From positions 1 through 6,761 of the forward strand of contig SFMP01000029.1 of the NCBI GenBank assembly GCA_004554395.1: DNA of 6,761 bases, in the 5' to 3' direction. The position numbers and the translations under genes were made by a program. This DNA is from Myxococcales bacterium (lineage in GTDB: Bacteria > Myxococcota_A > Bradymonadia > UBA4248). Shown in pieces: positions 1-5,464 of the stretch. Position 1 is the first letter of the stretch. The number at the start of each line of letters is the position of its first letter. The notes under the pieces are model-generated. The model did no database searches. It was not told the origin of the DNA and saw only the letters and a list, made by a program, of their open reading frames with translations.

Positions 1-97
1 ATACTATTGCGTTTGGCGCGGTGATGCATTTCTAGCGTATGATTGAATTGAACGGCTAGTCGTCGTAGGGATGTATAAACGATTGTTTGTATTCGAT

Positions 98-120
98 CCG
101 AAGCCCGTTAGGGCTTCTGG
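98..120. repeat. Stem-loop with GTTA loop (core CCCGTTAGGG, copy 1)
   Basis: GAAGCCC (100-106) pairs perfectly with GGGCTTC (111-117) around the tetraloop GTTA. CC (98-99) can pair with GG (119-120) past a bulged T. No T-run follows on either strand, so it is not a textbook intrinsic terminator. The ten-base core CCCGTTAGGG at 104-113 recurs at 173-182 with different flanking stem bases, so the hairpin shape is kept while the sequence around it changes. Confidence 0.6.
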
Positions 121-127
121 CGAGTAG

Positions 128-146
128 CCCTCGGCAATGCCGGGGG
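128..146. other. GC-rich stem-loop
   Basis: CCCTCGGC (128-135) pairs with GCCGGGGG (139-146) around the loop AAT, giving eight pairs with one T.G wobble. It lies between the two GTTA hairpins. It is followed by TAAAAGG rather than a T-run, so a role as transcription terminator is uncertain. Confidence 0.5.
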
Positions 147-168
147 TAAAAGGTGCCACAATTCATAT

Positions 169-185
169 AACCCCCGTTAGGGGTT
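169..185. repeat. Stem-loop with GTTA loop (core CCCGTTAGGG, copy 2)
   Basis: AACCCC (169-174) pairs with GGGGTT (180-185) around the loop CGTTA. Copy 2 of the CCCGTTAGGG core lies at 173-182. Another GTTA-loop hairpin, with the strands of its stem swapped, sits at 1234-1245 after the barrel gene. Confidence 0.55.
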
Positions 186-402
186 TCCGCAGTCATTGGT
201 GTGTATCATTATATGTCTTTAGATGTTGTGGTTTGTATCTCATTTAGTCGCAATGTATGATTGAATTTTATATATTATTTAAGTTGAAAACGATCAGAAT
301 GAGTTGCTATGCAAGGGGCGTTCATCGTTACGGTTTTGCGTGCGATGTCTATCTACCGATTGTTATCGACGATTGCTAGATGTGAAATGTGATAATTCAT
401 TT

Positions 403-407
403 GGAGG
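403..407 (+). promoter_or_regulatory. RBS that fixes the barrel-gene start
   Basis: GGAGG ends four bases before the ATG at 412. The ATG is directly followed by a good signal peptide. No comparable site precedes the upstream TTG at 304, so 412 is the preferred start. Confidence 0.75.
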
Positions 408-411
408 CTTT

Positions 412-1131
412 ATGCGCAAAGGTATAGGGTTTTTATCATTTGCAGTTTTTTTATTTGGGTGCGTGTTTCTCTCTCATTCAGCCCCTGTATTTGCGCAGCA
501 AACAGAGTCGCTCGAAACCAACGGCGAAGTGTTTAGCTATCAGGGCGATAAGAAGAAAGAGCTCGATGCAATTATCGCCCATCAGACATTTCAATATGAG
601 ATTTCTCGTCGCCCACACATGATCAATTTCTCAGTCGGGTTTATGGGGGATTTTACGTATCCGAGAGCGGGCGGCATCGTTCCGTTCGATCTCTTGTTAA
701 ATCTCGGCTACGAATACCGCATCAATTCGTACTATAGCACGGGGGCTGAATTTGAATTGGGACTCGCTTCTGCCATTTGGCCTTATATTGTAAGGGTAAA
801 GTGGGCAAACGATGTCGTATTATTTAGCGAAGAATCATTTGGTGTTATTCTCGAAGCCGATTTGGGTTATTCTAATGTGGAGGTCGAAGATGATTTGAGT
901 GATTCTCCTCGCTACAATGGGGAGCGTGTTCCATCAGGTCGAAGTCATGGGATAAATATTGCTGTAGGTGCAAAGTTTAGTTGGCGTTTGACTTCATTAG
1001 TGTCGCTGTATTTCGGATTTAAAGTGACGAATGAAATCCTCTTTGCCATTCCACTTTATGAATTGGATAGAGATGAGACGACGGTCGATGTATTTGTCGA
1101 TGGATCGATAGGTGTAGCATTTCATTTTTAA
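412..1131 (+). CDS. Small outer-membrane beta-barrel protein, family not recognised
   Basis: The protein is 239 residues long from the ATG at 412. A Sec signal peptide spans residues 1-28: Arg/Lys at 2-3, a hydrophobic core at 5-21, and a likely cut after Val-Phe-Ala28. A short polar segment (29-66) leads into about eight alternating hydrophobic/polar strands near 69-82, 92-104, 107-120, 124-138, 143-157, 178-191, 195-210 and 223-239. The protein ends in Phe (VAFHF), the usual signal for recognition by the BAM machinery. Size and strand count resemble OmpX/OmpW/OmpA-type eight-stranded barrels, but I cannot name a family or ligand. An acidic loop with Asp/Ser/Pro (158-176) should face outward. 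By eye the coding sequence is clearly more AT-rich than the genes to its right, which could mean a different origin or relaxed selection. It stands alone, facing the leftward cluster. Confidence 0.8.
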   Translation: MRKGIGFLSFAVFLFGCVFLSHSAPVFAQQTESLETNGEVFSYQGDKKKELDAIIAHQTFQYEISRRPHMINFSVGFMGDFTYPRAGGIVPFDLLLNLGYEYRINSYYSTGAEFELGLASAIWPYIVRVKWANDVVLFSEESFGVILEADLGYSNVEVEDDLSDSPRYNGERVPSGRSHGINIAVGAKFSWRLTSLVSLYFGFKVTNEILFAIPLYELDRDETTVDVFVDGSIGVAFHF

Positions 1132-1172
1132 CGATAGTCGTCGATAATGGAATGTGACAACCGTCGAGAAAG

Positions 1173-1213
1173 GCGCGGTGTATATCGTCGGTTTACCGAC
1201 GATATAGCCGCGC
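1173..1213. terminator. Long stem-loop H1 in the convergent gap
   Basis: TATATCGTCGGT (1181-1192) pairs perfectly with ACCGACGATATA (1195-1206). Below a small internal mismatch, GCGCGG (1173-1178) pairs with CCGCGC (1208-1213), for about 18 pairs in total. It begins 41 bases after the stop of the barrel gene and could end or stabilise that transcript. AAACGCG follows instead of a T-run, so terminator function is an inference. Confidence 0.5.
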
Positions 1214-1216
1214 AAA

Positions 1217-1260
1217 CGCGCCGTATGCTTGCAGGGCGTTAGCCCGAAACCATAGGCGCG
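1217..1260. other. Branched stem-loop H2 with inner GTTA hairpin
   Basis: CGCGCC (1217-1222) pairs with GGCGCG (1255-1260). After a bulged G, TATG (1224-1227) pairs with CATA (1251-1254). Inside is a mini-hairpin, GGGC-GTTA-GCCC, at 1234-1245. It is three bases from H1 and two bases from H3. The GTTA loop matches the hairpins at 98-120 and 169-185. Confidence 0.5.
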
Positions 1261-1261
1261 T

Positions 1262-1294
1262 GGCGTCGCTATGGGCATCGCCCATAGCGACGCC
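1262..1294. terminator. Perfect 15-bp stem-loop H3
   Basis: Bases 1262-1276 are the exact reverse complement of 1280-1294, with loop ATC. On the minus strand the hairpin begins 19 bases after the stop codon of the cysteine-rich gene (1314), where a terminator or an RNA-stabilising 3' hairpin would be expected. Neither side has a T-run, so it may instead block 3' exonucleases, act in a factor-dependent way, or be a palindromic repeat element. Confidence 0.5.
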
Positions 1295-1313
1295 TCCGAA
1301 AGTCGAACGAGAG

Positions 1314-1814
1314 TTATAGAGTGTATTCTCGACATTTGACATTGGTGAGAATGGCTTTCTTTTCACATGCGTGCTCGCAGGCATCTTCGAGGAGTGCTCC
1401 GTGGCAAGCGATGTCGCAGGCTTGTTCGATGAGTTCGCTTTTTGCTTCGATTTCTGAGTCTTCGATTTTGTCGACGTCGTAGGCGACGTCTTCGTATTGT
1501 ACGGATGCGGTGCAACGAACTTTTGCGGGGCGTGCGGAGTGTGTGCACGTGACGGCCGAGAGTATGGCGGATTTTTCGCATGCGCGTTCGCACGAGTCTT
1601 CGAGTAGTGATCCGCGGCATGCTTCTTCGCAAGCGACTTCGACGAGTTCGCTTTTTGCCTCGATTTCGGATTCGTCGTTTTTGCTGACGTCATAGGAGAC
1701 GCCCTCGTAGGTGACGGTGCCGGAGCATCGGACGGTGTCGTCGTTGGCGCAGGCGTTGCTGGCTCCGAGAGACAAGAAAGCAAGTATTATTAATGCATGA
1801 AGAGATTTATTCAT
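1314..1814 (-). CDS. Secreted protein of two tandem six-cysteine modules
   Basis: I do not recognise this 166-residue family. Residues 1-23 form a signal peptide, with a signal peptidase I cut likely after Ala-Cys-Ala23; Ser-Asn-Ala-Cys22 could also be read as a weak lipobox. The rest is a duplication: residues 28-90 and 99-161 align without gaps at 41 identities in 63, period 71 residues (213 bases). Each copy begins with VRC and a probable beta-hairpin (YEGVSYDV / YEDVAYDV), then a probable acidic helix and a CX3C-X8-CX3C motif (Cys62, 66, 75, 79; Cys133, 137, 146, 150), closed by a last Cys (90, 161). After cleavage at 23 there are 12 cysteines, all inside the modules, which fits disulfides formed outside the cytoplasm. 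The start is backed by AGGAG at 1819-1823, which overlaps the rpiB stop region, so translation may be coupled. Function is unknown. Confidence 0.82.
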   Translation of the reverse strand: MNKSLHALIILAFLSLGASNACANDDTVRCSGTVTYEGVSYDVSKNDESEIEAKSELVEVACEEACRGSLLEDSCERACEKSAILSAVTCTHSARPAKVRCTASVQYEDVAYDVDKIEDSEIEAKSELIEQACDIACHGALLEDACEHACEKKAILTNVKCREYTL

Positions 1815-1821
1815 AGTTCTC

Positions 1822-2286
1822 CTAGTGGGATGGGGTTGTTTCGATGGCCATCATTTTGTCGACGCGTCGTTGGTGACGTCCGCCTTCGAAATCGGTGGCG
1901 AGGAATGTTTTGACGGCATTGAGCGCAATGGCTGGCCCAGTGATGTTGGCGCCGAGGCAGAGGACGTTTGCATCGTTGTGTCGTCGCGTCATTTCGGCTT
2001 CGTAGGCATGGTGGACGAGCGCGGCGCGGATGCCGTGGACTTTGTTTGCGGTCATTGAGACGCCGATGCCGGTGCTACAGACGATGATGCCGACTGGGGC
2101 TTGACCTTGGGCGACAGCGTGTGCGACGGCGGCGGCAAAGTCGGGGTAATCGCAGGAGTTTTTGTCGTGCGTGCCCATGTCGATGACGTCGTAGCCGTCG
2201 GCTTGGAGCTGGTCTTTGATCGCCTCTTTCATGTCGTAGCCGGCGTGATCGCTGCCAATAGCAATTTTCGAACCTTTTTGAATCAT
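1822..2286 (-). CDS. rpiB: Ribose-5-phosphate isomerase B
   Basis: RpiB interconverts ribose 5-phosphate and ribulose 5-phosphate in the cytoplasmic pentose phosphate pathway. The protein has 154 residues, normal for the RpiB/LacA/LacB family. The N-terminal phosphate/sugar motif GSDHAG is at 11-16 (Asp13, His14). The active-site loop CSTGIG is at 70-75, with Cys70 in the position of the catalytic base. The conserved run from Thr79 to Leu90 includes ANKVHGIRA. RRHNDAN at 101-107 supplies His103 and Asn104, and Arg137 and Arg141 near the end fit phosphate binding. The Ser71 after the catalytic Cys is Gly in many homologues. A strong AAGGAGG at 2295-2301 lies eight bases before the ATG. The stop codon is seven bases from the next gene, so it forms an operon with the cysteine-rich protein. 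LacA/LacB-type galactose-6-phosphate isomerase is the main alternative, less likely for a single-subunit gene. Confidence 0.95.
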   Translation of the reverse strand: MIQKGSKIAIGSDHAGYDMKEAIKDQLQADGYDVIDMGTHDKNSCDYPDFAAAVAHAVAQGQAPVGIIVCSTGIGVSMTANKVHGIRAALVHHAYEAEMTRRHNDANVLCLGANITGPAIALNAVKTFLATDFEGGRHQRRVDKMMAIETTPSH

Positions 2287-2333
2287 GATTTGTTCCTCCT
2301 TGGTTGCGTCGCCGCGAGAAGCAGGCGAATGGT

Positions 2334-2377
2334 ATTATATACGATGATATATATCGTTATATGCGAAGATATATATC
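2334..2377 (-). promoter_or_regulatory. Probable rpiB promoter with two AT palindromes
   Basis: On the minus strand a perfect -10 box TATAAT lies at 2339-2334, about 48 bases before the rpiB ATG. No good -35 box stands 16-18 bases upstream. Instead the ten-base palindrome GATATATATC occurs twice, at 2346-2355 and 2368-2377, exactly 22 bases apart. With transcription starting near 2327, the centres would lie at about -23 and -45. Two sites two helical turns apart at a promoter lacking a -35 box suggest a dimeric regulator. The regulator is unknown and the AT-rich composition makes chance a real alternative. Confidence 0.45.
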
Positions 2378-2395
2378 ACTTGCTCGTAGCAAGTG
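2377..2395 (-). terminator. Stem-loop after the peptidase gene
   Basis: CACTTGC (2377-2383) pairs perfectly with GCAAGTG (2389-2395) around TCGTA. Read on the minus strand it lies 38 bases past the peptidase stop and is followed by ATATATATCTT, which is AU-rich but not a true U-run. It may end or attenuate the peptidase transcript before the rpiB promoter. Its edge touches the upstream palindrome at 2368-2377. Confidence 0.35.
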
Positions 2396-2433
2396 GCGCG
2401 CCCGAGATTTGGGTCGAGCGCGTGTGGATAATA

Positions 2434-4467
2434 CTATTTTGCGAGCAGTTTTTCGAGTTCTGTGAGCGTATTGTCGAATTCTTTTAGAGCAAATTCGATG
2501 GGTGCAGGTGTGTTCAAATCGACGCCGGCGTTTTTGAGGAGCACGACGGAGTTGTCGGATCCGCCAGCCTTGAGCATATCGATGTATTTGACGGCGTTTT
2601 GCGGGTCGGATTCGATGAGGTTGGCGAATGAGAGGGCACTCGAGAGCCCCGTCGCATAGCTGTAGACGTAGTACTTATAATAGAAGTGTGGAATGTATGC
2701 CCATTCGGTGCGCGTGGCGTCGTCGATGACGTATTCGGGGCCGTAGTATTTGCGCAGGAGTTCGGCGTATTTATCGTTGAGCCATTGGGCATGGATGGGG
2801 ATGTTTTGCTCGATGGCGGTGTGTGCCGCCCATTCGAATTCGGCGAAGAGCGTTTGTCGGTAGATCGTGGTGCGAATGTTTTCGAGCTTGTCGACGAGGA
2901 GGTCGATTTTTTCGGCGTCGGATGTCGAATTTTTGTAGAGATAATCGTTGAGTATAGCTTCGTTTGTGGTCGAAGCGATTTCGGCGAGGAGCATCGTGTA
3001 GTGATAGGAGCCGGCGGGTTGTGCTTGCATGGCGTAGATGCTGTGCATCGAGTGCCCGAGTTCGTGTGCGAGTGTTGAGACGTCGTCGAGGGAGTCTTGG
3101 TAATTCATGAGGATGAAAGGATCGATGCCGTAGACGGAGCACGAATAGGCGCCGCTGCGCTTGTCGGCGTAGGGTAGCAAGTCGATGGAACCTTTGGCAG
3201 GGTCCATTTCGGCGCGGAGTCGTTCGATGTAATCGTTGCCGAGCGGCGCGAGTGCCGTGGTGATGAGCGTGACGGCTTCGTCGTATGTGTAGGGCTTTTC
3301 GACGCCTTCGGAGAGGGGAATGTACATGTCGTGGAGGTGGATGGAGTCGAGTTTTAGGATTTTTTTGCGCAGGGCAACGTAGCGATGAAGCGGGGCGACG
3401 TTTTTGCCGACGGTGGTGATGAGGTTTTCGTAGATGGAGACGGGGATATCGTCTTTATCGAGGTATGCGGCTAGGGCGGTGTCGTATTTGCGCGATTTTG
3501 CGAAGAGTACGTCGTTTTTGAGTTGTCCAATGTAGGCGTTGGCGAAGACATCTTCGTATTTTTTGAGCGTCGTCATGAGTCCATCGACGGCGTTTTTGCG
3601 GACTTCGCGGTTATCGCTGCGTCGATATTTGGGGTAGTTCGACAAAGTGAGTTGTACGTCTTTTCCGTTTTCGTCTTTGATGATGGGGAGTTGCATCGAC
3701 GAGAGCATGGCGTCGAAGACGTCTTCGCTATTGGAGTGGATTTCGTTGAGGTCGATTTCTGCCCAAAGGTTGTCGCCGGCGAGCGAGAGTACGCGTTCGG
3801 CATCGGGCGAGAGTACGCGGTCGGCACGTCGGACGATGTTTTCGATATAGGCTTTGTGTCGTTTGAGTGGCTCGTATTGGGCATAGTAGCCGACGAGCGT
3901 ATCGTGTGAGAGTTTGAGGAGATTGTCGCGAACCGATTTTGAACGATCCATAAACGCATTGAGGACGGCCATCGATCGCTTTTGGTCTTCGTTGGCAGCG
4001 GCACTGGGCTGTGTGTCGGTCATCATGTTGGCGTAGAGCGTGAGTTTGTTGACGGCGGTGTGTAGATCGAAATAGAGATCGAGGCAGGCATTGATATTTT
4101 CAGCCGAATCGAATGGTGCGCATGTGTCGAGCTTCTGGAGGTCGTTGGCAGTCGAATCGAGAGCAGCTTTGAAGGCATCGTGCGAGGCGAAGAGGCGATC
4201 GGTTTTCCAGAGGTATTTTGCGTCGATGTCTTGTCGCGATTTGACGCCGACTTTTTGAGTTTTTTGCATATCATCCGCTTTGTCGTCGTCGCCGGTGGCG
4301 GCGGTGGGTTGTTCGATTTGTTCGGCTTGTTCGGCTTCGACTTTGCAGGCGTCGCAAGCTTCGGCGACGGGGCATGGGGCTTGTGGTGGGCACGATGGCG
4401 AGCAAGCGTTAGCGGCGAGTAGCGTAGCGGCGACGGTGAGGGGGAGCGTAATGCGCGAATAATGCAT
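2434..4467 (-). CDS. pepF: Exported M3-family oligoendopeptidase F-like metallopeptidase
   Basis: The protein is a zinc peptidase that cleaves short peptides, 677 residues from the ATG at 4467. The zinc motif HELGH is at 468-472, with Glu469 as catalyst. The third zinc ligand is Glu496 in AEIAST, 24 residues after the second His, as in M3 enzymes. The C-terminal HFYYKYYVYSYATG (594-607) matches the His/Tyr substrate-binding stretch of PepF. The N-terminal part from about 78 fits the PepF helical domain. Unlike standard cytosolic PepF of about 600 residues, this one begins with a signal peptide ending Ala-Asn-Ala-Cys22, then Cys26, 32, 38 and 41 among prolines and an acidic Glu/Asp/Gln linker to about 70. 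It is therefore probably a lipoprotein or periplasmic enzyme, although Asn at -2 makes the lipobox imperfect. The longer frame back to 4593 is rejected: AAAGGAG precedes 4467 and the extra residues look non-coding. The N-terminal domain is intact and no key residue is missing. Confidence 0.93.
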   Translation of the reverse strand: MHYSRITLPLTVAATLLAANACSPSCPPQAPCPVAEACDACKVEAEQAEQIEQPTAATGDDDKADDMQKTQKVGVKSRQDIDAKYLWKTDRLFASHDAFKAALDSTANDLQKLDTCAPFDSAENINACLDLYFDLHTAVNKLTLYANMMTDTQPSAAANEDQKRSMAVLNAFMDRSKSVRDNLLKLSHDTLVGYYAQYEPLKRHKAYIENIVRRADRVLSPDAERVLSLAGDNLWAEIDLNEIHSNSEDVFDAMLSSMQLPIIKDENGKDVQLTLSNYPKYRRSDNREVRKNAVDGLMTTLKKYEDVFANAYIGQLKNDVLFAKSRKYDTALAAYLDKDDIPVSIYENLITTVGKNVAPLHRYVALRKKILKLDSIHLHDMYIPLSEGVEKPYTYDEAVTLITTALAPLGNDYIERLRAEMDPAKGSIDLLPYADKRSGAYSCSVYGIDPFILMNYQDSLDDVSTLAHELGHSMHSIYAMQAQPAGSYHYTMLLAEIASTTNEAILNDYLYKNSTSDAEKIDLLVDKLENIRTTIYRQTLFAEFEWAAHTAIEQNIPIHAQWLNDKYAELLRKYYGPEYVIDDATRTEWAYIPHFYYKYYVYSYATGLSSALSFANLIESDPQNAVKYIDMLKAGGSDNSVVLLKNAGVDLNTPAPIEFALKEFDNTLTELEKLLAK

Positions 4468-4478
4468 GGATTCGTAAT

Positions 4479-4485
4479 CTCCTTT
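4479..4485 (-). promoter_or_regulatory. RBS that fixes the peptidase start
   Basis: On the minus strand AAAGGAG (4485-4479) ends 11 bases before the ATG at 4467-4465. The spacing is slightly long, but the site and the signal peptide immediately after this ATG together decide the start against the longer frame beginning at 4593. Confidence 0.65.
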
Positions 4486-4511
4486 GAGAATAAAATGATA
4501 CGAGTCGCAAG

Positions 4512-4534
4512 GCGCAGAGCAGGGAGCTTTGCGC
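4512..4534. other. Stem-loop in the peptidase leader region
   Basis: GCGCAGAGC (4512-4520) pairs with GCTTTGCGC (4526-4534), nine pairs with one G.T wobble, around AGGGA. It lies between the divergent genes, about 27 bases upstream of the peptidase RBS on the minus strand. It would be part of the peptidase leader RNA if transcription starts further upstream. It does not resemble a riboswitch I know. Confidence 0.4.
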
Positions 4535-4656
4535 ACGCGACGACTGTTCGGAGTGTTAGTCTTAATGGGCGTCATTCGCAAGTAATATGTCAATTCCCGT
4601 TTTTATCGCGCGAAAAGTGTGGTAGTGGAGTGCGGCTTTTTTGGTCTTTTTTCGTC

Positions 4657-4661
4657 GGAGG
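4657..4661 (+). promoter_or_regulatory. RBS that fixes the CpoB-like start
   Basis: GGAGG ends five bases before the ATG at 4667. The longer frame starting with GTG at 4619 has no comparable site and puts a non-signal-like sequence before the hydrophobic segment. Confidence 0.7.
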
Positions 4662-4666
4662 TCGAG

Positions 4667-5455
4667 ATGAGATTTCGCGTTGTTTCAGTCGTTCTGGTTT
4701 TGCTTTTTGGTGTTTTGTCGTCGGGATTTGTATGCTCGACGCGCGTCGAACGCTTGGAAGCCGATGTCGCAGCACTTCAGCTCCAGTTTGGCGAAATTCA
4801 GAAGCGCGTCAACAACGACCAAACGCAGTTGACCGAGATGATTTTGCGAGCCGATAAGAAGCTCGAAGCGCTCAATTCGAACCAAGATCAAGCCCAATCT
4901 CAAGTGTCGGAGCAAAACGTGCAACTGGCGTTAGAACTCGAACAGGAACGCAACCAGTTGGCGGCGATGCGCGGTCGGCTCGATCTTCAGCAAAAGGCGC
5001 TCGACGAAATACAGGCAAACCTCCAGAGCGTCTTGGGGACGATGGCGAGTACATCGGGTGGAACGAGTGTCATATTGCCTGCGAATCAAGAAGAGCTCTA
5101 TGCGTTTATCGGGGCAAAGAAGGCAGAAGGCGACGAAAAGATGCGCAAAGCTGGCATCGTCGAGTTTTTGGCGCGTTATCCGTCGGATTCGCGTAGCGAG
5201 CAACTGCTCGCCGATCTCACGACGATATACTTTCAAGATGGCGCATATCGCGAAACGGTGACGTCGGCGGCGCAATACATTCAGCAGTATCCGAATGGCG
5301 CCAACCAAAAACAGATGATTTATCTCATGGGCGATGCAGGGCTTGCGATGAAGAACTGCGAACTCGCTAAGAAGTCGTTCACCCTCTTAGAGTCGAAATA
5401 TAGCGGATATAAGGATGCCGCGGCTAAGCTCAAAGAGGCGAACAATTGTCAATAA
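4667..5455 (+). CDS. CpoB/YbgF-like coiled-coil and TPR envelope protein
   Basis: The protein has 262 residues from the ATG at 4667. Residues 1-22 are an export signal or membrane anchor (Arg2, Arg4, then a hydrophobic run from 5 to 17). Cys23 could be lipidated, but Gly-Phe-Val before it is a poor lipobox. Residues 25-125 form a long Gln/Glu-rich coiled coil with Leu heptads. A Thr/Ser/Gly linker (126-136) leads to a TPR-like alpha region (142-262) with two repeats of the type F/I-x-x-YP (FLARYPSD near 168-174, YIQQYPNG near 204-211). This order, coil then TPR, is that of CpoB/YbgF, which in enterobacteria links Tol-Pal to peptidoglycan synthesis at the division site. No tol or pal gene is in the window, so the specific role is inferred. 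Cys231 and Cys261 near the end might form a disulfide. It starts a rightward operon, nine bases before the acetyltransferase gene. A generic TPR lipoprotein is the alternative. Confidence 0.75.
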   Translation: MRFRVVSVVLVLLFGVLSSGFVCSTRVERLEADVAALQLQFGEIQKRVNNDQTQLTEMILRADKKLEALNSNQDQAQSQVSEQNVQLALELEQERNQLAAMRGRLDLQQKALDEIQANLQSVLGTMASTSGGTSVILPANQEELYAFIGAKKAEGDEKMRKAGIVEFLARYPSDSRSEQLLADLTTIYFQDGAYRETVTSAAQYIQQYPNGANQKQMIYLMGDAGLAMKNCELAKKSFTLLESKYSGYKDAAAKLKEANNCQ

Positions 5456-5464
5456 AAGAGGATT

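Larger units (their letters stand above)
1..411. other. Gene-free left flank with small hairpins
   Basis: No open frame in this stretch looks like a gene. It holds three short stem-loops between 98 and 185 (listed separately), a 13-base direct repeat GTATGATTGAATT at 37-49 and 255-267, and an AT-rich tract at about 255-290 that probably contains the promoter of the barrel gene at 412. I could not find a well-spaced -35/-10 pair in that tract. An in-frame TTG at 304 would extend the barrel gene upstream, but the added residues look non-coding. Confidence 0.6.

Noticed and set aside
391..396. GATAAT as the -10 box of the barrel gene
   Set aside because: It would start transcription at about the RBS itself, leaving no usable leader, and no -35 box is at the right distance.
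304..411. Upstream extension of the barrel gene from TTG at 304
   Set aside because: The extra 36 residues are Cys/Arg-rich and unlike an export leader, no RBS precedes them, and the ATG at 412 has GGAGG and a clean signal peptide.
1193..1783. 196-residue minus-strand frame overlapping the cysteine-rich gene
   Set aside because: It runs through two hairpins, is a Thr/Ser/Pro/Lys-rich low-complexity translation, and has no RBS. The overlapping frame has a signal peptide, an RBS, an operon position and a conserved duplication.
2101..2487. Plus-strand frame opposite rpiB
   Set aside because: It is the antisense shadow of rpiB and its upstream gap, with no RBS or recognisable domain.
4588..4593. 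TTGACA on the minus strand as the peptidase -35 box
   Set aside because: The -35 match is perfect, but bases at the usual 16-18 spacing (around GCCCAT) do not resemble a -10 box, so it is not called as a promoter.
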